A stretch of 10,840 nucleotides of DNA from Pseudomonadota bacterium (GTDB lineage: Bacteria; Pseudomonadota; Alphaproteobacteria; Rhizobiales; Aestuariivirgaceae). Numbering within the stretch: the first letter of the stretch is position 1; the number at the start of each line of letters is the position of its first letter. Location of the stretch: contig JAEKFU010000479.1 in assembly GCA_016522385.1 (NCBI GenBank), forward strand, positions 1 to 10,840, read 5' to 3'. Position numbers and translations under genes: made by a program. Below are positions 1 through 6,978 of this stretch, one piece after another. The notes beneath the pieces were generated by a model. The model made no database searches, had not been told where the DNA came from, and saw only the letters and a program-made list of their open reading frames with translations.

Positions 1-1695
1 GCTTCTGCCGGGGCCGATGGCACCATACGGGTGTGGTCGGTTGACGACGGTGCGCTCGGCCAGGGAACAACCATCGGCGAGACGGATGACGTGGTCTCCT
101 GGGTTTCATTCGGGCGGAGTGGTGCCAAGTTGGCTTCGGCCAACGGTGATGGGACTGTCCGTCTCTGGGACGTTGCAAAAAAGGCCCAAATGGGTGGGCC
201 AATCGTTCATCGGGCGCTCTCCGCTCGGGTCGTTGGATTTAGCGGCAACGACCGCGGGTTGATCGCTGGCTTTAGCGATGGTTCGATCTATGGTTGGTCG
301 CTGCCATCCCGCGCACCGCTCTTTGAAGCGGTACGCGATAAGCGTATGAGCAATCCTTCAAGCATTGCTTTCCCATTGGCAGGTAACAGTTTTGCCTTCG
401 CCAGTACGGAAGGCACCGTGATTCTCTACGATTATCCCAGTGGTCGAATTATTGGTCAAGCATTTGAGGATGGCGACAGGATCAGCACGATTACGTTTTC
501 ACCTTACGGCGATATGCTCGTCGGAGGCAGCGCCAATGGATCTGTCAAATTGTGGGACGTGGACGCGAAGTTGCAAATTCGCGAAACCCCAAGTGGACAC
601 AGCCAGGCGATCATCGACATGGAGCTCAGCCATGATGGGCGGCTCTTGGCGACTCTTGGCCGGGATCAGCTCATCCAGTTCTGGCGTTTCGACACCACGC
701 ATCCGCTCTCCAGCATGCGGAAGGTTTCGGGTTCGCAAGCAAAGGGTGTCGCAATAAGCCCAGATGGGCAGTATTTTGCAGCTGGCGACGATAAAGGCAC
801 GGTGCAAATGTGGAGGCTCGACAACGAGACAGCGCCACGAGTATTTCCTGGGCATACTCATCAAGTTTGGGCCGCACGATTTTCCCCGGACGGCGGTATG
901 CTGGCGTCAGGGGATCGAGCCGGTGAGGTCCGGCTCTGGAATCTGGAAACCGGGACCCTGGTTCAAAAGATCGACGCCCATGACGGTTCAGTTTGGTCAT
1001 TGGATTTCACGCCTGACGGGTCAACACTCCTGACGGTGAGTGATCAAGCTTTGCGGCTTTGGGAAGTTTCTACTGGAACGCTGAAAGCCGATCTCACACA
1101 TGAGGGTGGCGGCAACACCCGCGCCGCCCTGTCACCCGACGGCGCCTTAGTTGTGTCGGTGTCGACCGACGGTACGGCACGGATTTGGGACTTGGAAAAG
1201 GCCCAAATCCTTCGGCAAATCGAGGTCGACGATGACATCGTATGGAGTGTGGCGATCAGCCCGGATGGAAGTCAACTGGCCACAGGTTCGAGCGACGAAG
1301 TGGTCGCGCTTTGGGATTTGAACACGGGCCGCAAAGTGACTGAACTCAGCGGGCAAACCGGCGGAGCGACCGATGTTGCCTATCTTGCTGATGGTGTGAC
1401 ACTGATCGCCGTCGACCGGCGTGGCGCCCTTCATCTATGGGATACGCTTTCTGGCCGAAGACTGGTCGACGCTTTGCGGATCCACGCCGGCGCAAGTTGG
1501 CGGATCGCCGTTCACCCGGATGGAAGTCGTTTTGCAACGACCGGCGATGATGGACGGGTAAGGGTCTGGGACATGTTCAGCATTGAGCGTGCCTGCGAGA
1601 TTGGCAACCTTGCGTTCGACGCAGTTCGGCGCAAACAGTATCTCGGCGCGGACGAACGTTTGGTCGCGTGCGACCCAAGCAATGGCAAATCGTGA
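1..1695 (+). CDS. WD40 repeat protein, C-terminal part (5' end outside window)
   Basis: The reading frame is open from the first base, and the residues before the first possible start (a GTG at 31) already form a WD40 strand (ASAGADGTIRVWS). The gene therefore begins upstream, and 564 residues are visible. Thirteen WD40 blade ends can be read about 40 residues apart, including RLWDV, KLWDV, RLWNL, RLWEV, RIWDL, ALWDL, HLWDT and RVWDM, many preceded by SPDG turns. That number suggests two seven-bladed propellers, with one blade missing at the cut end. Such propellers are protein-binding platforms and have no catalysis of their own. After the last blade comes a short tail (visible residues about 528-556) with an ACEIGNL...YLG...C pattern. 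As I recall, similar tails end bacterial proteins that carry an NTPase (nSTAND/AAA), caspase-like or other effector domain before the WD40 part. That N-terminal domain is not visible, so the function stays open. The gene ends with TGA and has no close downstream partner. Confidence 0.9.
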   Translation, partial: ASAGADGTIRVWSVDDGALGQGTTIGETDDVVSWVSFGRSGAKLASANGDGTVRLWDVAKKAQMGGPIVHRALSARVVGFSGNDRGLIAGFSDGSIYGWSLPSRAPLFEAVRDKRMSNPSSIAFPLAGNSFAFASTEGTVILYDYPSGRIIGQAFEDGDRISTITFSPYGDMLVGGSANGSVKLWDVDAKLQIRETPSGHSQAIIDMELSHDGRLLATLGRDQLIQFWRFDTTHPLSSMRKVSGSQAKGVAISPDGQYFAAGDDKGTVQMWRLDNETAPRVFPGHTHQVWAARFSPDGGMLASGDRAGEVRLWNLETGTLVQKIDAHDGSVWSLDFTPDGSTLLTVSDQALRLWEVSTGTLKADLTHEGGGNTRAALSPDGALVVSVSTDGTARIWDLEKAQILRQIEVDDDIVWSVAISPDGSQLATGSSDEVVALWDLNTGRKVTELSGQTGGATDVAYLADGVTLIAVDRRGALHLWDTLSGRRLVDALRIHAGASWRIAVHPDGSRFATTGDDGRVRVWDMFSIERACEIGNLAFDAVRRKQYLGADERLVACDPSNGKS

Positions 1696-2050
1696 TCAGC
1701 TCTAACCGTCAGCAACCATGGCCTGGTGACAGTATAGGGTCACAAACCCTTGCATCCGCCAATATCATGATCAACTGAACCGCCTGTTGGCGACTACTAG
1801 AGCGTGTCTTTCTCAAATGGTTCCATATGAGAAAGACACGCTCTAAATCACGCCAGAACCAGGCACCCCATGTGAGCCTCAGCAAGTTGATTGCGTGTTG
1901 CCGTTGCAAATTCCATATGCCCGTCGGCAGGTGACTATAATGCGGGCGGTTTATGACTTTAGCTTGCTCTAGCGGGTTCCATGCGGCAAGACGGTTCGCT
2001 GAATGCCTGCTGATGTATTGGCGGCGTGATCGAGGAAAAGCGGGGCAGGG
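1696..2050. other. Intergenic region between WD40 gene and metC
   Basis: This 355-bp stretch holds no gene I can support. Its one strong element is the long palindrome at 1798-1845. A TATAAT sequence stands at 1936-1941 and could be the -10 box of a metC promoter, but no convincing -35 box lies 16-18 bp before it. I looked for a SAM-II type riboswitch, which often precedes methionine genes in this class, and could not recognise its conserved segments. A GAGG at 2032-2035 lies rather far (15 nt) from the metC start. Confidence 0.6.
1798..1845. repeat. 48-bp near-perfect palindrome (TAGAGC...GCTCTA intergenic element)
   Basis: The left arm 1798-1815 (TAGAGCGTGTCTTTCTCA) is the exact reverse complement of 1828-1845. 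The inner parts 1817-1820 and 1823-1826 also pair, leaving only an A/A mismatch (1816/1827) and a TT tip (1821-1822). Transcribed, it would form a hairpin of about 22 bp. It lies about 100 bp after the WD40 gene. It has no T-run on either side, so it is not a textbook intrinsic terminator. It could still protect or end the WD40 transcript. From memory, palindromes with TAGAGC/GCTCTA ends are common dispersed intergenic repeats in Rhizobiales genomes. Only one copy is seen here. Confidence 0.8.
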
Positions 2051-3235
2051 ATGTCGAGCAAGAAACCGGACTTCGAAAAACTGGGCGAAAGGACCCGGCT
2101 CATTGCCGCGGGAAGGGAGTTTACCAACCACGGCATCGTCAACCCGGGCGTCTTTCATGCCTCGACGATCCTGTTTCCGGATCTCGACTCCTATCGCAAC
2201 CTGACGACGCCCTATCGTTATGGCCGGCGTGGCACACCGACCTCACGTGCAGTCGAACAGGCCGTCGCTGTCCTGGAAGGTGGTCATGACACGCGGTTTT
2301 GTTCGTCCGGTATGGCCGCGATCAGCACTGCGCTTTTGTGCTTGCTGAAGACCGGGGATCACATCCTGATGGGTGACACCGTCTACCTTCCGTCGCGCAA
2401 ATTTGCCGATGGCATTCTTACGAACCTCGGTATCGAAACCACCTATTTCGACCCGCTCATCTCACCCGCCGCACTAGCAGAATTAATCAGGCCCAATACC
2501 CGGATGGTGTTTCTTGAATCTCCCGGTTCTCAGACCTTTGAGGTCGCCGACGTGCCGGCACTGGCCGACGTGGCGCACAAGCATGACGCACTCCTCGTCC
2601 TCGACAACACCTGGACTGCCTGTCACTTTTACAAACCCTTCGAGCAAGGTTGCGACATCTCCATTCAGGCAGCGACAAAGTATCTCGTAGGTCATTCCGA
2701 TGCCATGCTCGGCACGGTGACGACCACCAAGGAAATCTGGCCGCAATTCCATGCTGCTTATGAGGAAATGGGTCAGTGCGCCGGTCCCGACGATCTTTAT
2801 CTGTGTCTGCGCGGCATGCGCACACTGGATGTCCGCCTTGAAAGGCATATGAAAAATGCCCTGGTCGTCGCCGAATGGCTCACCTCACGTGCAGAGGTCG
2901 ACGAGGTGTTTTATCCGGCGCTTCCGTCGTCGCCCGGCCATGCCCTGTGGCAGCGCGATTTCACCGGTGCTTCGGGTCTGTTCTCCATCTGGCTGAAACC
3001 TTGCAGTGAGGAGGCGCTGGCTGCCATGCTCGACCACATGCAGTTGTTCGGCCTTGGCGCCTCCTGGGGCGGTTATGAGAGCCTGGTGCTGCCGTTCAAT
3101 CCGGCCAAGTATAGAACGGCCGTACCATGGATCCGACCGGGCCACGGGTTGCGCCTGAACATCGGACTGGAAGACCCTGAGGATTTGATAGCCGATCTGA
3201 AGGCTGGCTTGGAGCGCTTGGCCAAGCAAGGCTGA
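2051..3235 (+). CDS. metC: Cystathionine beta-lyase (PLP-dependent)
   Basis: This 394-residue enzyme belongs to the Cys/Met-metabolism PLP family. It cleaves cystathionine to homocysteine, pyruvate and ammonia in methionine synthesis, in the cytoplasm. The cofactor lysine is K210 in the ATKYLVGHSDAMLGT signature, which is characteristic of the beta-lyase rather than of gamma-synthase or gamma-lyase. Other expected residues are present: Y57 and R59 in YGRRGTPT (phosphate contact from the partner subunit), Y112 stacking on PLP, D185 in LDNTW binding the pyridine nitrogen, and R368 in GLRLNIGLED binding the substrate carboxylate. Alignment from memory with E. coli MetC is close along the whole length, including SWGGYES near residue 340. 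The ATG at 2051 gives the usual N-terminus. The purine-rich GGCAGGG directly abuts it, and a better GAGG is 15 nt away, so the ribosome site is only fair. The gene converges on usp with a 2-bp gap. It has no methionine-pathway neighbour here. Desulfhydrase activity on cysteine is a possible side role. Confidence 0.94.
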   Translation: MSSKKPDFEKLGERTRLIAAGREFTNHGIVNPGVFHASTILFPDLDSYRNLTTPYRYGRRGTPTSRAVEQAVAVLEGGHDTRFCSSGMAAISTALLCLLKTGDHILMGDTVYLPSRKFADGILTNLGIETTYFDPLISPAALAELIRPNTRMVFLESPGSQTFEVADVPALADVAHKHDALLVLDNTWTACHFYKPFEQGCDISIQAATKYLVGHSDAMLGTVTTTKEIWPQFHAAYEEMGQCAGPDDLYLCLRGMRTLDVRLERHMKNALVVAEWLTSRAEVDEVFYPALPSSPGHALWQRDFTGASGLFSIWLKPCSEEALAAMLDHMQLFGLGASWGGYESLVLPFNPAKYRTAVPWIRPGHGLRLNIGLEDPEDLIADLKAGLERLAKQG

Positions 3236-3237
3236 TC

Positions 3238-3771
3238 TCAATGCACGGCAATACACGTGCACTCGACCGAACGGCAAACCTCCTGCGAGACGCTGCCGAA
3301 AGTAAGTGCCTCGATCTGACCCAATCCGCGCATGCCCATGACGATAGTATCCGCGGCCTGTGATTTGGCCTCAGCAGCGATCGCGCCGGCGGCTGGGCCA
3401 TCGGCGACTTCCAACACCTCGACGTTCACGTCCCGGCTCTTGGCGCGGGCTACCGCGCGGCCAAGTACATGCGCGCCGATTTTTTGCAGTACATCATCCG
3501 GCACTGGCCGGTTTGGCGCGTTCGGTGCTCCCATGATCTCTTCTGCTGAACGCGCGACGGCTGGGTTTTCAGCGGTCTCGTTTAGGCGAGCGATGACATC
3601 TGTGACGATAGATATATCTTGCAGTCGCAGTAGTTCATCTGGCTCCTTGTCACGCAACAAGACATGCAACAGTTTGACCTGTGCGCCATGTTTCTCCGCC
3701 AAATCAAGCGCCACATCAAGCGCCTTCTCAGCCACCGTAGATCCGTCTGTTGGAACAAGAATCGTCTTCAT
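3238..3771 (-). CDS. Universal stress protein (UspA family), ATP-binding type
   Basis: The product has 177 residues from the chosen start. It opens with MKTILVPTDGS, the standard first strand of a Usp domain, with D9 at the nucleotide site. It ends with a G-2x-G-9x-G-S ATP-binding signature (G146, G149, G159, S160, in MGMRGLGQ...FGSVS). It is therefore expected to bind ATP, like the UspFG/MJ0577 branch and unlike E. coli UspA. An extra stretch of roughly residues 42-95 makes it longer than the usual 140-150. The frame stays open to an ATG at 3819, but that start would lie within an FNR-type palindrome (3806-3819) and add 16 residues unlike the family, so I prefer 3771. There is no good ribosome site: the nearest GAGG is 14 nt away. 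This may mean a leaderless message. Such proteins support survival under low oxygen or starvation. The exact role is not shown by the sequence. Confidence 0.9.
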   Translation of the reverse strand: MKTILVPTDGSTVAEKALDVALDLAEKHGAQVKLLHVLLRDKEPDELLRLQDISIVTDVIARLNETAENPAVARSAEEIMGAPNAPNRPVPDDVLQKIGAHVLGRAVARAKSRDVNVEVLEVADGPAAGAIAAEAKSQAADTIVMGMRGLGQIEALTFGSVSQEVCRSVECTCIAVH

Positions 3772-3805
3772 TTGATTACAGTGTGCCTCATGCTGATTAC
3801 AGACC

Positions 3806-3819
3806 TTGATACAGATCAA
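3806..3819 (-). promoter_or_regulatory. FNR/FixK-type box (TTGAT-N4-ATCAA) upstream of usp
   Basis: The sequence TTGATACAGATCAA matches the FNR/FixK/FnrL consensus TTGAT-N4-ATCAA at all ten conserved positions. Its centre (3812.5) lies about 41 bp before the A of the usp start codon at 3771. In class II activation the box is centred at -41.5, so transcription would then begin at or next to the ATG. A TGTAAT element (minus strand, 3780-3775) lies about where a -10 box would be expected. Usp genes are known members of FNR/FixK regulons in proteobacteria, which supports a real site. It is the only full match I found in the window. Confidence 0.75.
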
Positions 3820-4115
3820 CTGCGAGACTGTTGTCCGGTCAGACGCCTTACATGCGATGCCTGGCCCACCTTTGTCAGCGTCCGATTTGATCTGGCAACG
3901 CGGTCACTTCAGCATCGATATTTGGCGCGCCAAAGAATTATAACAACGAATTCAAAGATTTACGGCGTCGTCCGACCAAGTTGGTCGAAAACACGGAGGA
4001 TGTTGGTTGTTTCCCAAGATAGATTTGCCAAACTGGATAAACGAGCACGATCAAGTCAGATCGACGCATCTGATAGGTGGATAGTCCTCTATCATATTGA
4101 GGTCGATCAGGTAAT

Positions 4116-4144
4116 TCTGGTTTTGATTTTCCATCAAGACCAGA
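4116..4144 (-). terminator. Possible terminator hairpin after the cyclase-TPR gene
   Basis: Bases 4116-4127 pair with 4133-4144 to give a 12-bp stem with one G-T wobble (4122/4138) and a 5-base loop. On the minus strand it lies about 75 nt beyond the TAG of the cyclase gene. No U-tract follows it in that direction, so intrinsic termination is doubtful. A competing small hairpin (4138-4143 with 4151-4156) shares one arm. Confidence 0.3.
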
Positions 4145-4218
4145 CCTGTTCTGGTCGCTTCCTGCCGGCATGATGACCACGATTGGCACAGCTGCCGGAG
4201 ACGCTGGGCACGACCAGG

Positions 4219-5937
4219 CTACTTCTCCGGCATCCCCAGAATCGCCAGGTTTTCCCGCATCCTGTCCATGAAATCTTTGGAAAATACCATCGCCTGGCAG
4301 ATCTGACTGAGTGTCAGGCAGGGGTAGTGCTGCATCAGGACGGTGTAGGCTTTCCTGGCCTCGTCCATTCGCCCTGCGCCGACCAGGACTGGCGCCAGAC
4401 TGCGATAGATCCACCAGGCATGCGGCCGCTCCTGTAAGGCCAGCTCAAAGTATTCCACCGCCTTGTCAAATTGACCGGCGCCCTGATAGGCCGAGGCCAT
4501 GCCGACATATGTGTTGAAGTTAAGAGGATCGAATGGCGACAGTCGGCGCGACTTCTCAAAATGCTCCAGTGCCGGCTCCAACCGGTCGGCATAGGCTTCC
4601 AGCCAACCCAGGCGGCTCCAAGTCCACGCCGCGTTCGGATCGATCGACACGGCCCGTTCCAGCAAAATGCGCGCCGTGCTGTAATTGCGAATGATCGTAT
4701 GCACGGTACCGAGCACGGACAGTACCAGCGGGTCATCCGCACTTGTCTGTGCCGACTTTTCCGCAAGACTCAGCGCTTTGGCTTTGCTGCCCTCGATGTC
4801 GTCATCCCAATTGTAGACTGAACGCTGAGCGTGGCACCAGCCGGCGAGCGACAAGGCCAGTGGATAGTCCGGATCAATGTCCAGCGCTTGATCGAGATAG
4901 GCAAGGGCGGTCTCAGTCTCCTGTTTCTCCAGCGCCCAGACATGCGGCAGGGCGCGCATTTTGAAATCGTAGGCGCCGAGGTCCTGGGGGCGCTTGTGGC
5001 GCACACGTTCGATCTCCGCCAGCCTCATCGACGGTTGCAGGGCGCCCGCGACTTGTTCAGTGATCTGGTCCTGCAGTTCGAACACGTCCTCAAGCGAACC
5101 GTCGAACTTCTTGGCCCAGACATGCGCACCGTTCTCCGTCTCGATCAGTTGCGCGGTGATGCGGATGCGGTCGTTGGCCCGCTGCACGCTGCCTTCCAGC
5201 ACATAGCTTACACCCAGTTCCCGCCCGATGGTTCGCATGTCAGTGGGCCGGCCCTTGTAGGTAAAAGCGGTATTGCGTGAGATGACAAAGAACGAACGGA
5301 TATTGGCCAACGCGGCTGTGATTGCCTCGACGATTCCATCGGCGAAATAGTCCTGATCGGCATCGCCTGACATGTTGTCAAACGGCAGCACAACGATCGA
5401 CGGTTTGTCGGGCAGCGCCAGCGCTGGCCGCGCAGATGTGGCATCGGCAGGCCAGCGGAACACCCTGATTGGCCTGTCGATATTTTTGACCTCATGATCG
5501 CCGGTATCTGCGAAGTCCGCATCGATGCGGTTTCCGATGCTTTCATGGACGGTCGACGAAATGCATATGCCGCCGGCATCGGCCAGGCACTCAAGGCGCG
5601 AGGCAATATTGACGCCATCACCATAGATGTCATCGCCATCGATGATGATATCGCCGAGATTGATGCCGATGCGCAGACTGATCGTGCTGGGCGCTTCGGC
5701 CTGGCGTTTTTGAACGTCGAGGCCGCATTCCACCGCATCAAGCACGCTGGAGAATTCCACTAGCACACCGTCACCCATGAGTTTCACGATGCGCCCGTGA
5801 TGCCGTTCGACAGCCGGATCGAACACATCGGTGCGATGCGTTTTCAATGCATCCAGAGTGGCGGCCTCATTCTCCGCCATCAGACTGGAATAACCGACCA
5901 CGTCAGCCTCCAGAATCGCAGCAAGGCGCCGTTCCAT
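4219..5937 (-). CDS. Adenylate cyclase with FlgO-like domain and TPR region
   Basis: This 572-residue protein has a class III nucleotidyl cyclase domain at residues about 1-165. It carries metal-binding aspartates D12 (ADVVGYS) and D56 (KLMGDG), adenine-selecting K52 and D103 (DIYGDGVN), and transition-state residues N110 and R114. The catalytic set is complete and the K/D pair predicts ATP, not GTP, as substrate, giving cyclic AMP. Residues about 178-300 (KPSIVVLPFDNMS, YFADGIVEAITAAL, YVLEGSVQR) match the FlgO/TolB-N-like module usual in this family. Residues about 320-545 form TPR-like helical repeats (ALAYLDQALDIDPDYPLAL, ARILLERAVSIDPNAA, ALEHFEKSRRLSPFDP, AVEYFELALQERP) that probably bind a protein partner. 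No signal peptide or membrane segment is evident, so it is likely cytoplasmic. The ATG at 5937 follows GAGGAGA (5944-5950) at good spacing. The layout is common in rhizobia, where many copies occur per genome. The input signal is unknown. It is divergent from the oxygenase gene. Confidence 0.92.
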   Translation of the reverse strand: MERRLAAILEADVVGYSSLMAENEAATLDALKTHRTDVFDPAVERHHGRIVKLMGDGVLVEFSSVLDAVECGLDVQKRQAEAPSTISLRIGINLGDIIIDGDDIYGDGVNIASRLECLADAGGICISSTVHESIGNRIDADFADTGDHEVKNIDRPIRVFRWPADATSARPALALPDKPSIVVLPFDNMSGDADQDYFADGIVEAITAALANIRSFFVISRNTAFTYKGRPTDMRTIGRELGVSYVLEGSVQRANDRIRITAQLIETENGAHVWAKKFDGSLEDVFELQDQITEQVAGALQPSMRLAEIERVRHKRPQDLGAYDFKMRALPHVWALEKQETETALAYLDQALDIDPDYPLALSLAGWCHAQRSVYNWDDDIEGSKAKALSLAEKSAQTSADDPLVLSVLGTVHTIIRNYSTARILLERAVSIDPNAAWTWSRLGWLEAYADRLEPALEHFEKSRRLSPFDPLNFNTYVGMASAYQGAGQFDKAVEYFELALQERPHAWWIYRSLAPVLVGAGRMDEARKAYTVLMQHYPCLTLSQICQAMVFSKDFMDRMRENLAILGMPEK

Positions 5938-6189
5938 GCAAGTTCTCCTCGATGCGTGAATCTAGCCGGGGTTTAGTAAGGTTGCCACAAAATTCGCCGT
6001 CGCAGAGTCTTGCGGGCCGCACAGGCTTAGTCTCGCGTTGGCGCAACGATCATCGGTGCGATCTGGCCGGAAAAAGGTGAAGTCAATCGCAGTCCGTTAT
6101 GCCACGTAACGATGATCTTGCTTGCGCAATGGCGATCCGTGATCTAGGGCAGTTCTGTCACGAAAGCATTCGTTATTGGAGATCGGTAG
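5938..6189. other. Divergent intergenic region between cyclase and oxygenase genes
   Basis: This 252-bp region must hold promoters for both flanking genes, but I cannot name one with confidence. A TAGATT on the minus strand lies shortly before the cyclase ribosome site and could be a -10 box. Short inverted repeats occur, such as CGTTG-gcg-CAACG around 6035-6047 and CGTTA-N7-TAACG at 6095-6111. GGAG at 6178-6181 is the ribosome site of the oxygenase gene. Confidence 0.45.
5944..5950 (-). promoter_or_regulatory. Ribosome binding site of the cyclase-TPR gene
   Basis: On the minus strand GAGGAGA precedes the ATG at 5937 by 6 nt. It is the strongest Shine-Dalgarno sequence in the window and fixes the start just before the first cyclase strand. 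Confidence 0.7.
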
Positions 6190-6978
6190 ATGCAGGACAT
6201 TCTCGATCTAGAAGCATTTCCGCTCGACCGTCCTGAAAGCCCTGAATACAGCGCACTCGTCACGTGCTGCCGGGCAGACCTTGCCCGTGACGGGATGTTC
6301 AATCTGCCAGGATTTGTCATACCCGCCGCTGCCGAACTGGCGGTTGCTGAAATCGCTCCGGTCATGAAATCGGCATCGTTCACGCACAAGCGATCGCACA
6401 ACATCTATTTCCTGAAATCGATTGACGGGCTCGACCCGGAGCACCCTGCGCTGCGCCTGTGCGAGACGGTCAATCACACCGCCTGTGCCGACCAGATTTC
6501 CGACAGCGTTGTCGTCAAGGTCTATGAGTACCCACCGCTGCTGCGGTTTCTCGAAACCGTCATGGAAAAGGAACATCTCTACGTGATGGACGATCCGCTG
6601 GCCCGTGCCAACGTAATGTCTTATCGCTGCGGCGAGGCGTTGAACTGGCATTTCGACCGGTCGGAGTTCACCACGACGCTGTTGTTGCAGGCTCCGGTTG
6701 AAGGTGGCGAATTCCAGTACCGGTCGGATCTCCGCACTGAGGAGGATCCCAATTATGACGGCGTCGCAAGGCTCCTGACCGGCGGCGACCCCGACATACG
6801 CACCCTGGTGCTCACTGCCGGCACACTCAATATGTTCCGCGGCAAGAACACCGCCCATCGCGTGACCCCCGTTGGCGGCGAACGCGAACGCATGATTGCG
6901 GTGTTCTCTTACTATGAGCGGCCGGGCGTGGTGTTCTCCGACGAGGAGCGTATCGGCTTTTACGGGCGGGCGCGGTGA
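6190..6978 (+). CDS. 2OG-Fe(II) oxygenase, HalD/BesD-related, hydroxylase-type active site
   Basis: The product has 262 residues. The double-stranded beta-helix core is clear: the iron ligands are H154 and D156 in LNWHFDRSEF and H223 in TAHRVTPVGG. An arginine about 11 residues later (R234, or R232) probably binds the 2-oxoglutarate carboxylate. Family-typical segments are LLLQAPVEGGEFQY, DPNYDGVARLL and AGTLNMFRGKNTAHRVTPV. From memory these are the hallmarks of the group that includes the free-amino-acid halogenases BesD and HalD. Those halogenases have Gly in place of the iron-binding Asp, leaving room for chloride. Here Asp is present, so a hydroxylase or another oxidation is predicted. 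The substrate is unknown, though a free amino acid or small amine is plausible. The ATG at 6190 follows GGAG at 6178-6181 with an 8-nt spacing. No signal peptide is seen, so the enzyme is cytoplasmic. A 287-bp gap separates it from the next gene on the same strand, so co-transcription is uncertain. Confidence 0.85.
   Translation: MQDILDLEAFPLDRPESPEYSALVTCCRADLARDGMFNLPGFVIPAAAELAVAEIAPVMKSASFTHKRSHNIYFLKSIDGLDPEHPALRLCETVNHTACADQISDSVVVKVYEYPPLLRFLETVMEKEHLYVMDDPLARANVMSYRCGEALNWHFDRSEFTTTLLLQAPVEGGEFQYRSDLRTEEDPNYDGVARLLTGGDPDIRTLVLTAGTLNMFRGKNTAHRVTPVGGERERMIAVFSYYERPGVVFSDEERIGFYGRAR

Larger units (their letters stand above)
3772..4218. other. Intergenic region between the cyclase tail and usp
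   Basis: This 447-bp, comparatively AT-rich stretch has no gene I can support. Open frames on both strands give low-complexity, family-less translations. It holds the FNR-type box (3806-3819), a direct repeat TGATTACAG at 3773-3781 and 3794-3802, a perfect 14-bp palindrome TTTGGCGCGCCAAA (3921-3934), a 15-bp palindrome CGACCAAGTTGGTCG (3973-3987), and an imperfect hairpin (4116-4144) beyond the end of the cyclase gene. It probably combines the 3' end of the cyclase transcript with the usp control region. Confidence 0.6.

Noticed and set aside
1936..1941. TATAAT as a definite metC promoter
   Set aside because: No -35 box lies at 16-18 bp, so it is mentioned only as a possibility in the intergenic entry.
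1846..2050. SAM-responsive riboswitch upstream of metC
   Set aside because: The conserved segments of the SAM-II type could not be found by eye; the context alone is not evidence.
1709..2158. Open frame of 149 codons on the minus strand before metC
   Set aside because: It runs over the palindrome and into metC in antisense, and its translation resembles no family.
3664..4173. Open frame of 169 codons on the plus strand through the non-coding region
   Set aside because: It starts inside the usp gene in the opposite direction and gives a translation with no family features.
3938..4414. Open frame of 158 codons on the minus strand overlapping the end of the cyclase-TPR gene
   Set aside because: Its first half is an alternative frame of the TPR coding region, and the rest shows no motif or ribosome site.
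6649..6660. Assignment of the oxygenase as a halogenase
   Set aside because: The codons at this place give His-Phe-Asp; halogenases of the family have Gly instead of the iron-binding Asp.
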